A DNA stretch of 64,000 nt from Luteibacter sp. Sphag1AF (lineage in GTDB: Bacteria > Pseudomonadota > Gammaproteobacteria > Xanthomonadales > Rhodanobacteraceae): assembly GCF_014192715.1 (NCBI RefSeq), contig NZ_JACHYH010000001.1, positions 124,001 through 188,000 of the forward strand, written 5' to 3'. A model generated the notes under the pieces. That model saw nothing but the letters and a program-made list of their open reading frames with translations, was not told where the DNA came from and did not search any database. Shown here one piece after another: positions 1 through 7,994 of the stretch. The number at the start of each line of letters is the position of its first letter. Position 1 is the first letter of the stretch. The translations under genes and the position numbers were made by a program.

Positions 1-145
1 GCAGTCGCCGGAGTTCGATGCACGCAACTATGGCTATTCCAAGCTCAGCGGACTGATACACGGGATTGGCTTGTTTGAGACCGAGGAACGGCAGATAGGC
101 AACGGCAAGCACATTTATGTGCGGCAGGTGCCACGCAAGAAGTAG
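1..145 (+). CDS. C-terminal end of a LOTUS/OST-HTH domain protein (partial)
   Basis: The reading frame is open from the window edge to a TAG at 143-145 and encodes 47 residues of a protein whose start lies outside. The pattern FDARNYGYSKLS, then GLFETEER and IYVR near the end, is that of an OST-HTH/LOTUS domain, a winged-helix RNA-binding module. In bacteria this domain commonly sits at the C-terminus of NYN-domain (LabA/DUF88-type) ribonuclease-like proteins, so the missing N-terminal part is probably a NYN nuclease. That is an inference, since only the tail is visible. It is followed by tilS on the same strand after about 107 bases. Confidence 0.6.
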   Translation, partial: QSPEFDARNYGYSKLSGLIHGIGLFETEERQIGNGKHIYVRQVPRKK

Positions 146-252
146 GAGCGCTGCCCTGGCCTGATCGCGAGCAAGCTCGCCGCGCTCTTGTCCGAGTGAG
201 CCCACGAGCGATAGGGTGCTTGCCGGAACCGCCCTCCCGCAAAGAACACGCC

Positions 253-1542
253 ATGAAAACCGCCCTCGTCGCTCATCTGAAGGCCGCGCTGACTGCCAGT
301 TCGCCCGCGCCGCTGCTTGTCGCATTCAGTGGCGGCCCGGACTCAACCGCCCTCCTGCACGCGCTTGCCTCGCTGCCGCGTGGCACAGGCTTGCGTGCCG
401 TGCATGTCGATCACGGCCTTCAGGCGGCCAGCGGCGCGTGGTCTGCGCACGCCGCACAGATTTGCGCGGGGCTGGACGTTCCGCTGGAAACCGTCCGGGT
501 GACGGTCGACCTGACCCGCGGGGAAGGCATCGAGTCTGCTGCGCGCCGCGCGCGTTACGGGGCGTTCGCCAGTGTGATGCGACCAGGCGAACGGATCGTG
601 CTCGCGCACCATCGAGAGGACCAGGTCGAAACCATTCTGCTCAAACTTCTGCGCGGCGCTGGGCCGGATGGACTGAGCGGCATGCGCGCCGAACGCCCCT
701 TTGGCCTGGGCACTCTCTGGCGCCCGCTGCTCGACCTTCCGCGCACCTCGCTGCTTGCCCACCTTGGCGAAACGGGCCTGCATGCGATCCACGACCCGTC
801 CAATGACGACGCGCGCCTTGCCCGCAGCTATTTGCGCGCCAGCGTGGTACCCACCCTCACGCGCTACTGGCCGCAGGCGGCCACCAGCCTCACCCACAGC
901 GCCGGCCTGTGCGCCGACGCTGCCGACTACCTGCGCGGTCAGTGGCTCGACGTGCTGCCCTCGTTGCGCGACGACCACAACACACTGGACGCCGCCGCAT
1001 GGCTCGCCCTGCACCCGGCGCTGCGCGTGCCGCTGCTGGATTACTGGCTGCACGAGGCCGGCCGCTGTGCGCCCACCACTGCGCAGCGACTGGCGCTGGA
1101 GCGCCAGATTCACGAAGCCCGCATCGAACGCCTGCCCTGCGTTGCCTGGGCCGACACCGAAGTGCGCGTATGGCGTGGTCGCCTGTGGGCCATGCCGCGC
1201 CAGCGCGAGGTCGATCCGGACTGGGAAGCCTCCTGGTCCGGCGAACCGCTGGCCTTGCCCGGTGGTGGAACCCTGACCTTGCCGGGCGCGCGACTGCCGC
1301 GTCCTCTCACCGTGCGCGTACGCCGCGGTGGCGAGCGCCTGAAACCGGTGGGGGACCGACACACCCGTGAGCTTCGCGATCTCTTCCAGGGCGGCGCCAT
1401 GCCCCCGTGGCTGCGTCCCCGCTGCCCGCTGATCCACGACGGGGAAACGCTGGTCGCGGTTGCTGGCCGATGGATCTCCGAAGCCGGCGAAAAGCACTTC
1501 GCGACGTCCGCTGCACGCCCCGTCTGGCAGCCTGATGATTGA
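253..1542 (+). CDS. tilS: tRNA(Ile)-lysidine synthase TilS
   Basis: TilS converts cytidine 34 of the CAU anticodon of tRNA-Ile2 to lysidine using ATP and lysine, which switches the tRNA to isoleucine identity; it is cytoplasmic and essential in most bacteria. The 429-residue product carries the ATP-pyrophosphatase PP-loop SGGPDST at residues 26-32, the HHREDQVET segment typical of the family's N-terminal domain, and a C-terminal TilS domain (RERLKPVG-like region and a following LFQ..P segment). The ATG at 253 is preferred over the upstream in-frame start at 196 because the PP-loop then lies at the usual distance from the N-terminus. It is followed by xseB after 32 bases. Confidence 0.95.
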   Translation: MKTALVAHLKAALTASSPAPLLVAFSGGPDSTALLHALASLPRGTGLRAVHVDHGLQAASGAWSAHAAQICAGLDVPLETVRVTVDLTRGEGIESAARRARYGAFASVMRPGERIVLAHHREDQVETILLKLLRGAGPDGLSGMRAERPFGLGTLWRPLLDLPRTSLLAHLGETGLHAIHDPSNDDARLARSYLRASVVPTLTRYWPQAATSLTHSAGLCADAADYLRGQWLDVLPSLRDDHNTLDAAAWLALHPALRVPLLDYWLHEAGRCAPTTAQRLALERQIHEARIERLPCVAWADTEVRVWRGRLWAMPRQREVDPDWEASWSGEPLALPGGGTLTLPGARLPRPLTVRVRRGGERLKPVGDRHTRELRDLFQGGAMPPWLRPRCPLIHDGETLVAVAGRWISEAGEKHFATSAARPVWQPDD

Positions 1543-1574
1543 TTACAGAGCCTGCCTGAGCTAGTTTGTCGCCC

Positions 1575-1835
1575 ATGTCGAAGTCCTCCTCGTCCGCCGT
1601 TCCCGCCTCCTCGATCGCCGAGTTTGAACATTCGCTCGACGAACTCGAGCAGCTCGTGGCGCGCATGGAAGGCGGCGAGCTCAGCCTCGACGAATCCCTG
1701 CAGTCCTTCGAGCGCGGCATTGGCCTTTACCGGCACTGCCAGACAGCGCTGGAACAGGCTGAACTGCGCGTTCGCCTGCTGCTCGACCCTGAAGCTCCCG
1801 AAAGCGCCACGCCCTTTGAGCCCCACAACGATTGA
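1575..1835 (+). CDS. xseB: Exodeoxyribonuclease VII small subunit
   Basis: The small subunit of exonuclease VII; with XseA it forms the complex that degrades single-stranded DNA from either end. The 86-residue protein has the family core [18 protein letters not shown] followed by [13 protein letters not shown] and a helical tail, and the length is normal for the family. ATG 1575 is chosen; a TTG at 1566 is in frame but has no better ribosome binding site. Its 3' end overlaps the proposed start of ispA by about 20 bases, and xseB-ispA adjacency is standard in gammaproteobacteria. Confidence 0.93.
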   Translation: MSKSSSSAVPASSIAEFEHSLDELEQLVARMEGGELSLDESLQSFERGIGLYRHCQTALEQAELRVRLLLDPEAPESATPFEPHND

Positions 1836-2718
1836 TCTTGCTGAACCGCTGAAGGCGCTGATTGCGCGGGCGGATTCCGCCCTTGCGCGCGCGCTTCCGG
1901 GCGACGATGTCCCGCCGACCGAACTGCACCGCGCCATGCGCTATGCCGTGCTTGGCGGCGGCAAGCGCCTGCGACCGCTGCTGGTCTACGCCGCCGCTCA
2001 CGCCTTCGGTCGCCACGACGAGCTGCTGGATGCCCCGGCCTGTGCCGTGGAAATCATCCATGCGTATTCGCTGGTGCACGACGACCTGCCGGCCATGGAC
2101 GACGACGACCTGCGGCGCGGGCGTCCCACGTGCCACATCGTGTTCGGCGAAGCCATGGCCATCCTGGCGGGTGATGCATTGCAGGCACTGGCCTTTGAAA
2201 TCCTGGCCACGGCCACGCCGGGCGAGGTCAACGTTCCCCGACTCACCATGCTCAAGGTCCTGGGTACCGCGTGCGGTGCCGAAGGCATGGCGGGTGGGCA
2301 GGCGTTTGACCTCTCGGCCGTAGGCACCACCCTGACGCTTCAGGAACTGGAGCGCATGCATGCCTACAAGACCGGCGCCCTCATCCGCGCATCCGTAAGG
2401 CTGGGTGCCCTCGCCGCCGGCTGCGATGACCCGGCGAAACTCGATGCACTCGACCGCTACGCCCACGCCGTGGGCCTGGCGTTTCAGGTGCGCGACGACA
2501 TCCTGGACGTGGAAGGCGACGCTGCCGTCATCGGCAAGACGGCGGGCAAAGACGCTGCCGCCGACAAGCCCACCTTCCCTTCGATCATCGGCATGGACGC
2601 ATCCCGGGCCCATCTGGCCGAACTGATCGACACCGCTCTCGCCGCCCTGGCACCACTGGGCGAAGCCGGCGACTGGCTCGCCGACCTGGCCCGCTACGCG
2701 GTGCAACGCACGCACTGA
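1816..2718 (+). CDS. ispA: Farnesyl diphosphate synthase IspA (polyprenyl synthetase)
   Basis: IspA condenses isopentenyl diphosphate with dimethylallyl and geranyl diphosphate to give farnesyl diphosphate, the precursor of undecaprenyl and quinone side chains. Both aspartate-rich metal sites are present: [10 protein letters not shown] beginning at residue 89 and DDILD at about 227, together with GGGKRLRP near the N-terminus. No ATG lies at the expected start; the TTG at 1816 gives 300 residues, essentially the family length (E. coli 299), and would overlap xseB by 20 bases, suggesting translational coupling. The start is therefore an inference. The usual downstream partner dxs is absent: the next gene is convergent. 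Confidence 0.92.
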   Translation: MSPTTIDLAEPLKALIARADSALARALPGDDVPPTELHRAMRYAVLGGGKRLRPLLVYAAAHAFGRHDELLDAPACAVEIIHAYSLVHDDLPAMDDDDLRRGRPTCHIVFGEAMAILAGDALQALAFEILATATPGEVNVPRLTMLKVLGTACGAEGMAGGQAFDLSAVGTTLTLQELERMHAYKTGALIRASVRLGALAAGCDDPAKLDALDRYAHAVGLAFQVRDDILDVEGDAAVIGKTAGKDAAADKPTFPSIIGMDASRAHLAELIDTALAALAPLGEAGDWLADLARYAVQRTH

Positions 2719-2721
2719 CGG

Positions 2722-3657
2722 TTACACGATCTGGTCGCGCCCCCGCTGCTTGGCTTCGTAAAGGCGGCGATCCGCCAGATCCAGGAACGCCAGATGCCCG
2801 TCATTGCGACCGGGCACCGCCGTGGCCACACCGATGCTGACCGTCAGCCGCATTCCCTGAGGGGATGCCTCATGCACGATACCCGCACGTGCAATGAGTT
2901 CGCGACAGCGTGCTGCCACAGCATGCGCTGATGCCTCATCGGTCTCAGGCAGCACCATCGCAAACTCCTCACCGCCAAACCGCGCGTAGAAATCGCGGGG
3001 CCGCGTCGCTGCGCCGGAAAGCAGCGCACCGATCTGACGAAGACAGGCATCGCCCTGCAAATGCCCGTAGTGATCGTTGTACTGCTTGAAAAAGTCGATA
3101 TCCAGCATGATCAGCGACAGCGGCTCACGGCTGCGTCGCGCATCGGCCCACTCGTGATCCAGCACGGTATCGAAGCGGCGGCGGTTGGCGATGCCAGTCA
3201 GGCCATCCTTGAACGACATGTCCTCCAGCTCTTTCTGTAGCGCCAGCAACTTGTGCTCGGTCTGCTTGCGTTCGCTGATGTCGAACATGAATCCAATCAG
3301 CGAATCGACCGTGCCATCCGGCTTGCGCACGACATGCACCACATCGCGAATCCAGACGTACTCGCCTGTTTTCGTCAGTGCACGGTAGTCCGCTTCGTGA
3401 TCCACGCCCGCAATGGACTGCGCCACGCAGAAATCGACAGCCCACGTCCGATCCTCCGGATGCATGCGGTTGGCCCAGTCCTGCACGCTCCGCCAGCTTT
3501 CCGTTTCCCAGCCCAGCAATTGCTCCAGCTGCGGACCTACATAGGCAAACGACTGCGTGTCCCAATCAATCTTCCAGGGGATGGCATTGGTCGACTCAAG
3601 AAGCGTCTTGTAGACCGCAAGATCGTTTTCGATCTCCAGACCCATCACGTCACTCAT
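2722..3657 (-). CDS. PAS-GGDEF diguanylate cyclase
   Basis: Predicted cytoplasmic diguanylate cyclase of 311 residues making cyclic di-GMP. Residues about 15-130 form a PAS/PAC sensor (PEDR and VWIRDVVHVV segments, ending FDISERKQ), joined by a helical linker to a GGDEF domain starting at DGLTGIANRR. The active-site motif is GGEEF at 228-232, which is catalytically competent in this family, and an RxxD inhibitory site (RPRD, 219-222) sits exactly five residues upstream, so product feedback is expected. There is no membrane segment. Its ATG lies inside the end of the upstream HMGL-like gene (8-base overlap), so the two are probably translationally coupled. The signal read by the PAS domain is unknown. 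Confidence 0.88.
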   Translation of the reverse strand: MSDVMGLEIENDLAVYKTLLESTNAIPWKIDWDTQSFAYVGPQLEQLLGWETESWRSVQDWANRMHPEDRTWAVDFCVAQSIAGVDHEADYRALTKTGEYVWIRDVVHVVRKPDGTVDSLIGFMFDISERKQTEHKLLALQKELEDMSFKDGLTGIANRRRFDTVLDHEWADARRSREPLSLIMLDIDFFKQYNDHYGHLQGDACLRQIGALLSGAATRPRDFYARFGGEEFAMVLPETDEASAHAVAARCRELIARAGIVHEASPQGMRLTVSIGVATAVPGRNDGHLAFLDLADRRLYEAKQRGRDQIV

Positions 3658-4987
3658 ACAAGTTCCCCTCCCATTGCAGGGAAGCAGTGGCCACAGCGAG
3701 TTTGCCGCCGGCCCGTTTATAAAGATCCATCAATGCGGATGGCTCATCGTAGGCAATGCGTTGCCCGGCGCGCAGGTCCTGCCGCATCAAACGGATCATC
3801 TGTCTTGTCACGGTGTCGTCGAACGCTGTCGCGGGGTGCCCCATGACCTCAGCCAGTCGCCCTGCGATCACCGGAGGATCACTTACCACCGGACATACCC
3901 GATAGCCATAGCTCCCGCCGATCTTGCCCGGAGGCAAATCCATGAAACGGTCGGCGAACTGCTCGAAAAAGCTGAGTGACAGGCGATACGCATTGCGCCC
4001 AAGCACAGGCAGGTCGTCGGGCACCGCACCGTTGTCATCCAGCTCCTGCAGGCCGGTGGCGAGTTCCAGCAGCTCATCCAGCTGATAAACGCTCATGTTC
4101 TTGTTGCCCACGCGCACAAGGTTGGCGATGAGCTCGGCCAGCGACGCATGGCCGATCATCGCCGCGCGCTTTGGCAACCCGCCCCATATGCCATCGGCGC
4201 CGTTGAGCAGCGCTTCGATCACCGAGGCGTTCTCGAACCCTGCACCTGCGTGGATATGCACAAGCAGCTTGAGTGGCCGCGGCAGGAAACTTCTTGCCAC
4301 CGCCACATAAGCGCCCACCTGAAATGGCAGGAAGGTGCCGCGGTCGTCCTCCATGGTCACGCCGTGAATCGGCAGCGTGGCAAGCAACGCAAGAATTTCG
4401 CAGGTCGTTTCCAGCGACTCGGCAAAGGCGTCGCACCCGTCCACGATGTTGATGAGGATGCGCGGCGCACCACCGTTGTCGCCACGCACGTTCTCATGCA
4501 GCCACTTCACACTGGCAGGCAGGCTGCGCCGCAGCGTCGGCAGGTCATAGTTGTTCGCCATGCCACGCTTGCTCAGGTAAATCTCGTGCACGGTGTTGGG
4601 CACGCCGTAATCAGCCAGCTTGACCTGCGATGGGTCAGGCGTGAACGTACCATCGGCTGCGGCAATGCCCAGCGCGGTGAAAGCGAAACACCCGGTCATG
4701 TCGACCTTGTGGTCACGCAGCCATATCATGAAGTCATCATCGACCTCAAGGTCGTCCGGCATCGCGTAATCCAGCGTACCCAACGAAATATTGGTGAAGC
4801 CGAACGCGCGCAGTCGGGGCAGGATGGCCAGCTTGTCGGCGAGTGTCTGGCCGATGGCCGAGCCGACCGGGTTTTCCCGCAGCGACAGGTCGATCAGATA
4901 GGGCTGGATGTTCTTCAGCGTCTCAAGCTTGCTGTCAGCGGTGGCAAGCGTCGCCCGCGCCTGATCAAGCAGGTGTGTGGTGGTCAT
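3650..4987 (-). CDS. HMGL-like (DRE-TIM metallolyase family) protein of unknown substrate
   Basis: A 445-residue protein resembling the HMG-CoA lyase/isopropylmalate synthase superfamily. The N-terminal strand LIDLSLREN takes the place of the DRE motif, and HIHAGAGFENASVIEALLNG is the metal-binding HxH strand with its conserved glycine-rich loop, as expected for a divalent-metal TIM barrel. The substrate cannot be named from sequence. The ATG at 4987 is chosen because a strong AGGGGGG Shine-Dalgarno lies five bases upstream; an in-frame start at 5038 has none. It overlaps the downstream GGDEF cyclase by eight bases, an unusual pairing of a metabolic fold with second-messenger synthesis. Confidence 0.7.
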   Translation of the reverse strand: MTTTHLLDQARATLATADSKLETLKNIQPYLIDLSLRENPVGSAIGQTLADKLAILPRLRAFGFTNISLGTLDYAMPDDLEVDDDFMIWLRDHKVDMTGCFAFTALGIAAADGTFTPDPSQVKLADYGVPNTVHEIYLSKRGMANNYDLPTLRRSLPASVKWLHENVRGDNGGAPRILINIVDGCDAFAESLETTCEILALLATLPIHGVTMEDDRGTFLPFQVGAYVAVARSFLPRPLKLLVHIHAGAGFENASVIEALLNGADGIWGGLPKRAAMIGHASLAELIANLVRVGNKNMSVYQLDELLELATGLQELDDNGAVPDDLPVLGRNAYRLSLSFFEQFADRFMDLPPGKIGGSYGYRVCPVVSDPPVIAGRLAEVMGHPATAFDDTVTRQMIRLMRQDLRAGQRIAYDEPSALMDLYKRAGGKLAVATASLQWEGNLYE

Positions 4988-5064
4988 GGATTCCCCCCTG
5001 GGATGCCGTTGCGTTCTTGAATGGTAGGGCGCGCGCATGTCAGAACCACTGACCGCCCCACGAC

Positions 5065-5086
5065 AAAAAGCCCGCAGAGCGGGCTT
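5065..5086 (-). terminator. Rho-independent terminator after the DUF4870 gene
   Basis: An 8-bp perfect stem (5068-5075 with 5079-5086) and a 3-base loop is followed on the minus strand by a run of T (complement of the A run at 5065-5069). It lies about 23 bases beyond the stop codon of the minus-strand gene ending at 5109. Confidence 0.8.
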
Positions 5087-5108
5087 CTTGTGGAATCGCG
5101 TTGAAGAA

Positions 5109-5525
5109 TCAGTTCACGAGGCGCAGCGCGAACGGATACCGATAGGTTCCTGTCTGACTGACCTTCACGGCAGCAATGATGCAGAACACCAGGTTGGCCA
5201 GCCACACCAGCCAGTTGAGGAACGCACCGATCACGATGATGGTCAGCACCCAGCAGACGACATAGCCGATGAGCACGGTGATCTGGAAGTTCAGCGCCTC
5301 CTTGGCTTCGGCCACGAGGTAGGACTTTTCAGGACGATCCTTGTAGATCAGCCACACAATCAACGGCACGATGATGTTGAAAATCACACCCGACAAATGG
5401 GTAAGCATCGCGATATTGCGGTCGTCGTTGGCAACCGTTGTCGGCGGCGGCTCATACGGCGGAGGGCTATACGGCGGCGGGGCCGGGGGCGGCGACGGCG
5501 GAATCTGATCGGACGGCGTACTCAT
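5109..5525 (-). CDS. DUF4870 family membrane protein with proline-rich N-terminus
   Basis: A 138-residue predicted inner-membrane protein. The first 35 residues are rich in proline (PPSPPPAPPPYSPPP), followed by NIAMLTHLSG, IVPLIVWLIYK and the ALNFQI segment characteristic of DUF4870, then two to three hydrophobic helices. No enzymatic motif is visible and the function of the family is not established. The ATG at 5525 has GGAG about ten bases upstream; the longer frame that starts farther upstream reads into the preceding intergenic hairpin and is not preferred. It is separated from pmbA by about 107 bases. Confidence 0.78.
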   Translation of the reverse strand: MSTPSDQIPPSPPPAPPPYSPPPYEPPPTTVANDDRNIAMLTHLSGVIFNIIVPLIVWLIYKDRPEKSYLVAEAKEALNFQITVLIGYVVCWVLTIIVIGAFLNWLVWLANLVFCIIAAVKVSQTGTYRYPFALRLVN

Positions 5526-5605
5526 GACTGGGTTGCTCCGTGATAGACCGAGGTCACTTTCGACACAAACGCCCTGTCCCGTCAAGCACATCGCAAGAAC
5601 GGCGC

Positions 5606-5621
5606 CCCGCCCGAAGGCGGG
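5606..5621 (-). terminator. Hairpin after pmbA, possible weak terminator
   Basis: A 6-bp GC stem closes a four-base loop that reads TTCG on the minus strand, the very stable UUCG tetraloop type. It starts 12 bases beyond the pmbA stop. No clear T tract follows, so it may attenuate rather than fully terminate. Confidence 0.45.
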
Positions 5622-5632
5622 ACGCCCGGCCA

Positions 5633-6982
5633 TCATTCGCCGGCAATCGTCATCTTTTCCACCAGCAGCGAGCCGGTAAGGATGTGTGAACGGGGGTCGA
5701 CGTCCGCGCCCACGGCCACCAGGTTGGCATACATGTCGCGCAGGTTGGCCGCGATGGTGATCTCTTCCACCGGGTAGGCGATCTGGCCGTTTTCGACCCA
5801 GAACCCCGACGCGCCGCGCGAGTAGTCGCCCGTAACGATGGATACGCCCTGCCCCATGACCTCGGTCACCAGCAGGCCCGTGCCCATCTTCCGGAGCATG
5901 CCGGCGAAGTCGTCCTCGCCCGGGCGGATCACCAGGTTATGCACGCCGCCGGCGTTGCCCGTGGATTCCAGGCCCAGTTTGCGCGCGGAGTAGCTGCCAA
6001 GGATGTAGCGCTGGAGCACGCCGTCCACAATCAGCGGCGACTCGACCGTGGCCACGCCCTCGGCATCGAACCAGGACGAGCCCAGGCCACGTGGCAACAG
6101 CGGCTTTTCGTCGATGCGCATCCACGACGGCATGATCTGCTTGCCCACGTGGTCCAGCAGGAAACTGGAGCGGCGATACAGCGAGCCACCGGATACGGCA
6201 CCCAGCATGTGCCCCAGCAGCGAGCGGGCGACTTCCGGGGCGAACAGCACCGGGGACTGACGGGTGGACAGGCGACGGGAGCCCAGGCGCGACAGCGTGC
6301 GCTCCGCGGCCTTGCGGCCGATGGATTCCGGCTGCATGAAGTCCAGGGCGTTGCGTACGCTGTCGTACCAGTAATCGCGCTGCATGCCCTGCTCGTCTTC
6401 CGCGATCAGGGCAACGGACACCGAATGGCGGGTGCCGCGCTCACGGCCGGTGAAGCCGTGGGAGTTGGCGTACACCGAAAGGCTACGGCCGGCATTGACG
6501 CTGGCGCCGTCGGAATTGTCGATGCCCTGGCGCTCGCGGCCCGCGTCCTCGATGCGGCGGCCCAGCTCGATGGCCTCCTCCACGCCGATGTCCCACGGGT
6601 GCCACAGGTCCAGGTCCTGGTGCCCGGAGGCCATCCGGGCCGGATCGGCCAGTCCGGCGGCGGGGTCTTCCTCGGTGAACCGGGCGATGGCGCAGGCCTG
6701 CTCCAGGGTGGCCTGGATCGAATCGGGGTTCAGGTCGGCGGTGCTGGCCGACCCTTTGCGCTGGCCGAAGTACACCGTGAGCCCGAATCCGCGGTCCCGG
6801 GTGTGCTCCACGGTCTCGACTTCGCCCAGGCGCACGTTCACGTTGAGGCCCACGTCGATGCTCGCTGATACCTCGGCCTGGCTGGCGCCGGCCGCACGGG
6901 CCCGACGGATCACGTCCTCGGCCAGTTGAGCCAGTCGTTCGAGATCCTGGGTGCTGGTATCGGTGGTTGCGACTTCGCTCAC
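5633..6982 (-). CDS. pmbA: Metalloprotease subunit PmbA/TldE
   Basis: PmbA (TldE) pairs with TldD to form a heterodimeric metalloprotease that processes peptides such as microcin precursors and unfolded helical peptides. The protein starts at a GTG at 6982 with CAGGAAG about six bases upstream and is then 449 residues, matching the usual 450. Typical segments include GLNVNVRLGEVETVEH near the N-terminus, SSWFDAEGVAT, and DYSRGASGFWVENG near the C-terminus; the family lacks the HExxxH found in the partner. tldD lies 1 kb downstream on the same strand, with darP and a DUF1653 gene between them on the opposite strand, a common arrangement in this group. Confidence 0.94.
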   Translation of the reverse strand: MSEVATTDTSTQDLERLAQLAEDVIRRARAAGASQAEVSASIDVGLNVNVRLGEVETVEHTRDRGFGLTVYFGQRKGSASTADLNPDSIQATLEQACAIARFTEEDPAAGLADPARMASGHQDLDLWHPWDIGVEEAIELGRRIEDAGRERQGIDNSDGASVNAGRSLSVYANSHGFTGRERGTRHSVSVALIAEDEQGMQRDYWYDSVRNALDFMQPESIGRKAAERTLSRLGSRRLSTRQSPVLFAPEVARSLLGHMLGAVSGGSLYRRSSFLLDHVGKQIMPSWMRIDEKPLLPRGLGSSWFDAEGVATVESPLIVDGVLQRYILGSYSARKLGLESTGNAGGVHNLVIRPGEDDFAGMLRKMGTGLLVTEVMGQGVSIVTGDYSRGASGFWVENGQIAYPVEEITIAANLRDMYANLVAVGADVDPRSHILTGSLLVEKMTIAGE

Positions 6983-7093
6983 GTGGGCTTCCTGAAGGGG
7001 GGCGGGTAGAATGCGCGCTTGATGACGCTTTATTGACCCGAACAATGGGGTCATGGCGGCCTGAATAAAAGCAACCGCGCCGCGCATGGTGCC

Positions 7094-7357
7094 ATGGATT
7101 CCCGGATGACAACCGTACGCAGCGGTCTTTACCGCCATTACAAGGGCAACGCCTATCGCGTTCTGGGCATGGCCCGGCACAGCGAGACGGAGGAGTCCAT
7201 GGTGATCTACCAGAACCTTTACGACGCCTTTGAACTATGGGTGCGCCCCGCCGCCATGTTCGCTGAAAACGTCGAGATCAACGGCAAAATGGTGCCGCGC
7301 TTCGCCTACGAGGGTGACGCGCCGGGCATTGCCGAACTTATTGGAAATACGCTGTGA
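7094..7357 (+). CDS. DUF1653 domain protein
   Basis: An 87-residue protein with the DUF1653 signature: GLYRHYKGNAYRVLGMARHSET, then MVIYQNLY and LWVRPAAMF, ending in a variable tail. The family is widespread in proteobacteria, is often fused to or next to unrelated enzymes, and has no proven function. Neither ATG (7094 or 7106) has a convincing ribosome binding site, so the first four residues are uncertain. Its TGA overlaps the GTG start of darP by four bases (GTGA), so the two are likely co-translated; it is divergent from pmbA. Confidence 0.82.
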   Translation: MDSRMTTVRSGLYRHYKGNAYRVLGMARHSETEESMVIYQNLYDAFELWVRPAAMFAENVEINGKMVPRFAYEGDAPGIAELIGNTL

Positions 7358-7941
7358 ACAACGACATGTACGACGACAACGGCCCCGGCCGCGACCTGGG
7401 CCGTGGACGCACCGAAAAGCGTCGCAACGCCCTGGACATCCTGAAGCTGGCTAACCAGTTGATGGAACTGCCGCCCAGCCGCATTCCGAAGCTGAAGCTT
7501 CCCGAAGACATCGTCGATGAAATCGGCCGCACGCGGAAAATCACGGCGCATATCGCCCGCAAGCGCCAGATTGCATTCCTGGCCAAGCAGATGCGCAAGC
7601 ATGGTGACGAGGCGTTCGTGGACGCCCGCGCGGCGCTGGGCGAAGACCGCCAGCGCCAGCGCGAGGATGCTGCCTTCATGCACCGCCTGGAATCGCAGCG
7701 TGAGCGCCTGATGGAAGATGGCGATGTCGCCTTGGGCGAGCTGTTCGATCAGCACCCGGAGCTTGACCGCCAGCACGTGCGCTCGCTGATTCGCTCAGCT
7801 CGCGTGGAAAAGGAAAAAGCGAAGCCGCCGCACGCCTATCGCGAGCTGTACCAGCTGCTGAAAGACCTCGCCACAAAGGGCCAGGATGCGGATGACGAGC
7901 CAGATCAGGCATCCGATCAGGACGAAAACCGGGACGATTGA
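7354..7941 (+). CDS. darP: Ribosome biogenesis factor DarP (YjgA)
   Basis: DarP (formerly YjgA/DUF615) binds the late 50S ribosomal precursor and helps 23S peptidyl transferase centre maturation. The 195-residue highly charged protein shows the family features: TEKRRNALDILKLANQLMEL, SRIPKLKLPEDIVDEI and ARKRQIAFLAKQMR, then a long helical segment and an acidic tail. Translation most likely begins at the GTG at 7354, overlapping the upstream stop; the ATG at 7366 is an alternative. It is convergent with tldD, from which it is separated by a hairpin. Confidence 0.93.
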   Translation: MNNDMYDDNGPGRDLGRGRTEKRRNALDILKLANQLMELPPSRIPKLKLPEDIVDEIGRTRKITAHIARKRQIAFLAKQMRKHGDEAFVDARAALGEDRQRQREDAAFMHRLESQRERLMEDGDVALGELFDQHPELDRQHVRSLIRSARVEKEKAKPPHAYRELYQLLKDLATKGQDADDEPDQASDQDENRDD

Positions 7942-7948
7942 CCTGAAA

Positions 7949-7969
7949 GCCTTTCCTTGGGGGAAAGGC
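7949..7969. terminator. Hairpin between convergent darP and tldD
   Basis: A perfect 8-bp stem (7949-7956 with 7962-7969) with a five-base loop lies in the 53-base gap between the two stop codons. Neither side has a strong T tract, so bidirectional termination is plausible but not certain. Confidence 0.55.
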
Positions 7970-7994
7970 CCAAGCTATGAAAGCGGGCCGGCCG

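Noticed and set aside
45-254. Minus-strand frame of 69 codons at the left edge
   Set aside because: Overlaps the tail of the LOTUS-domain gene and the tilS leader, with no protein-like features.
7021-7093. Candidate TTGACC -35 box between pmbA and the DUF1653 gene
   Set aside because: No -10 element lies at an acceptable distance, so no promoter is called.
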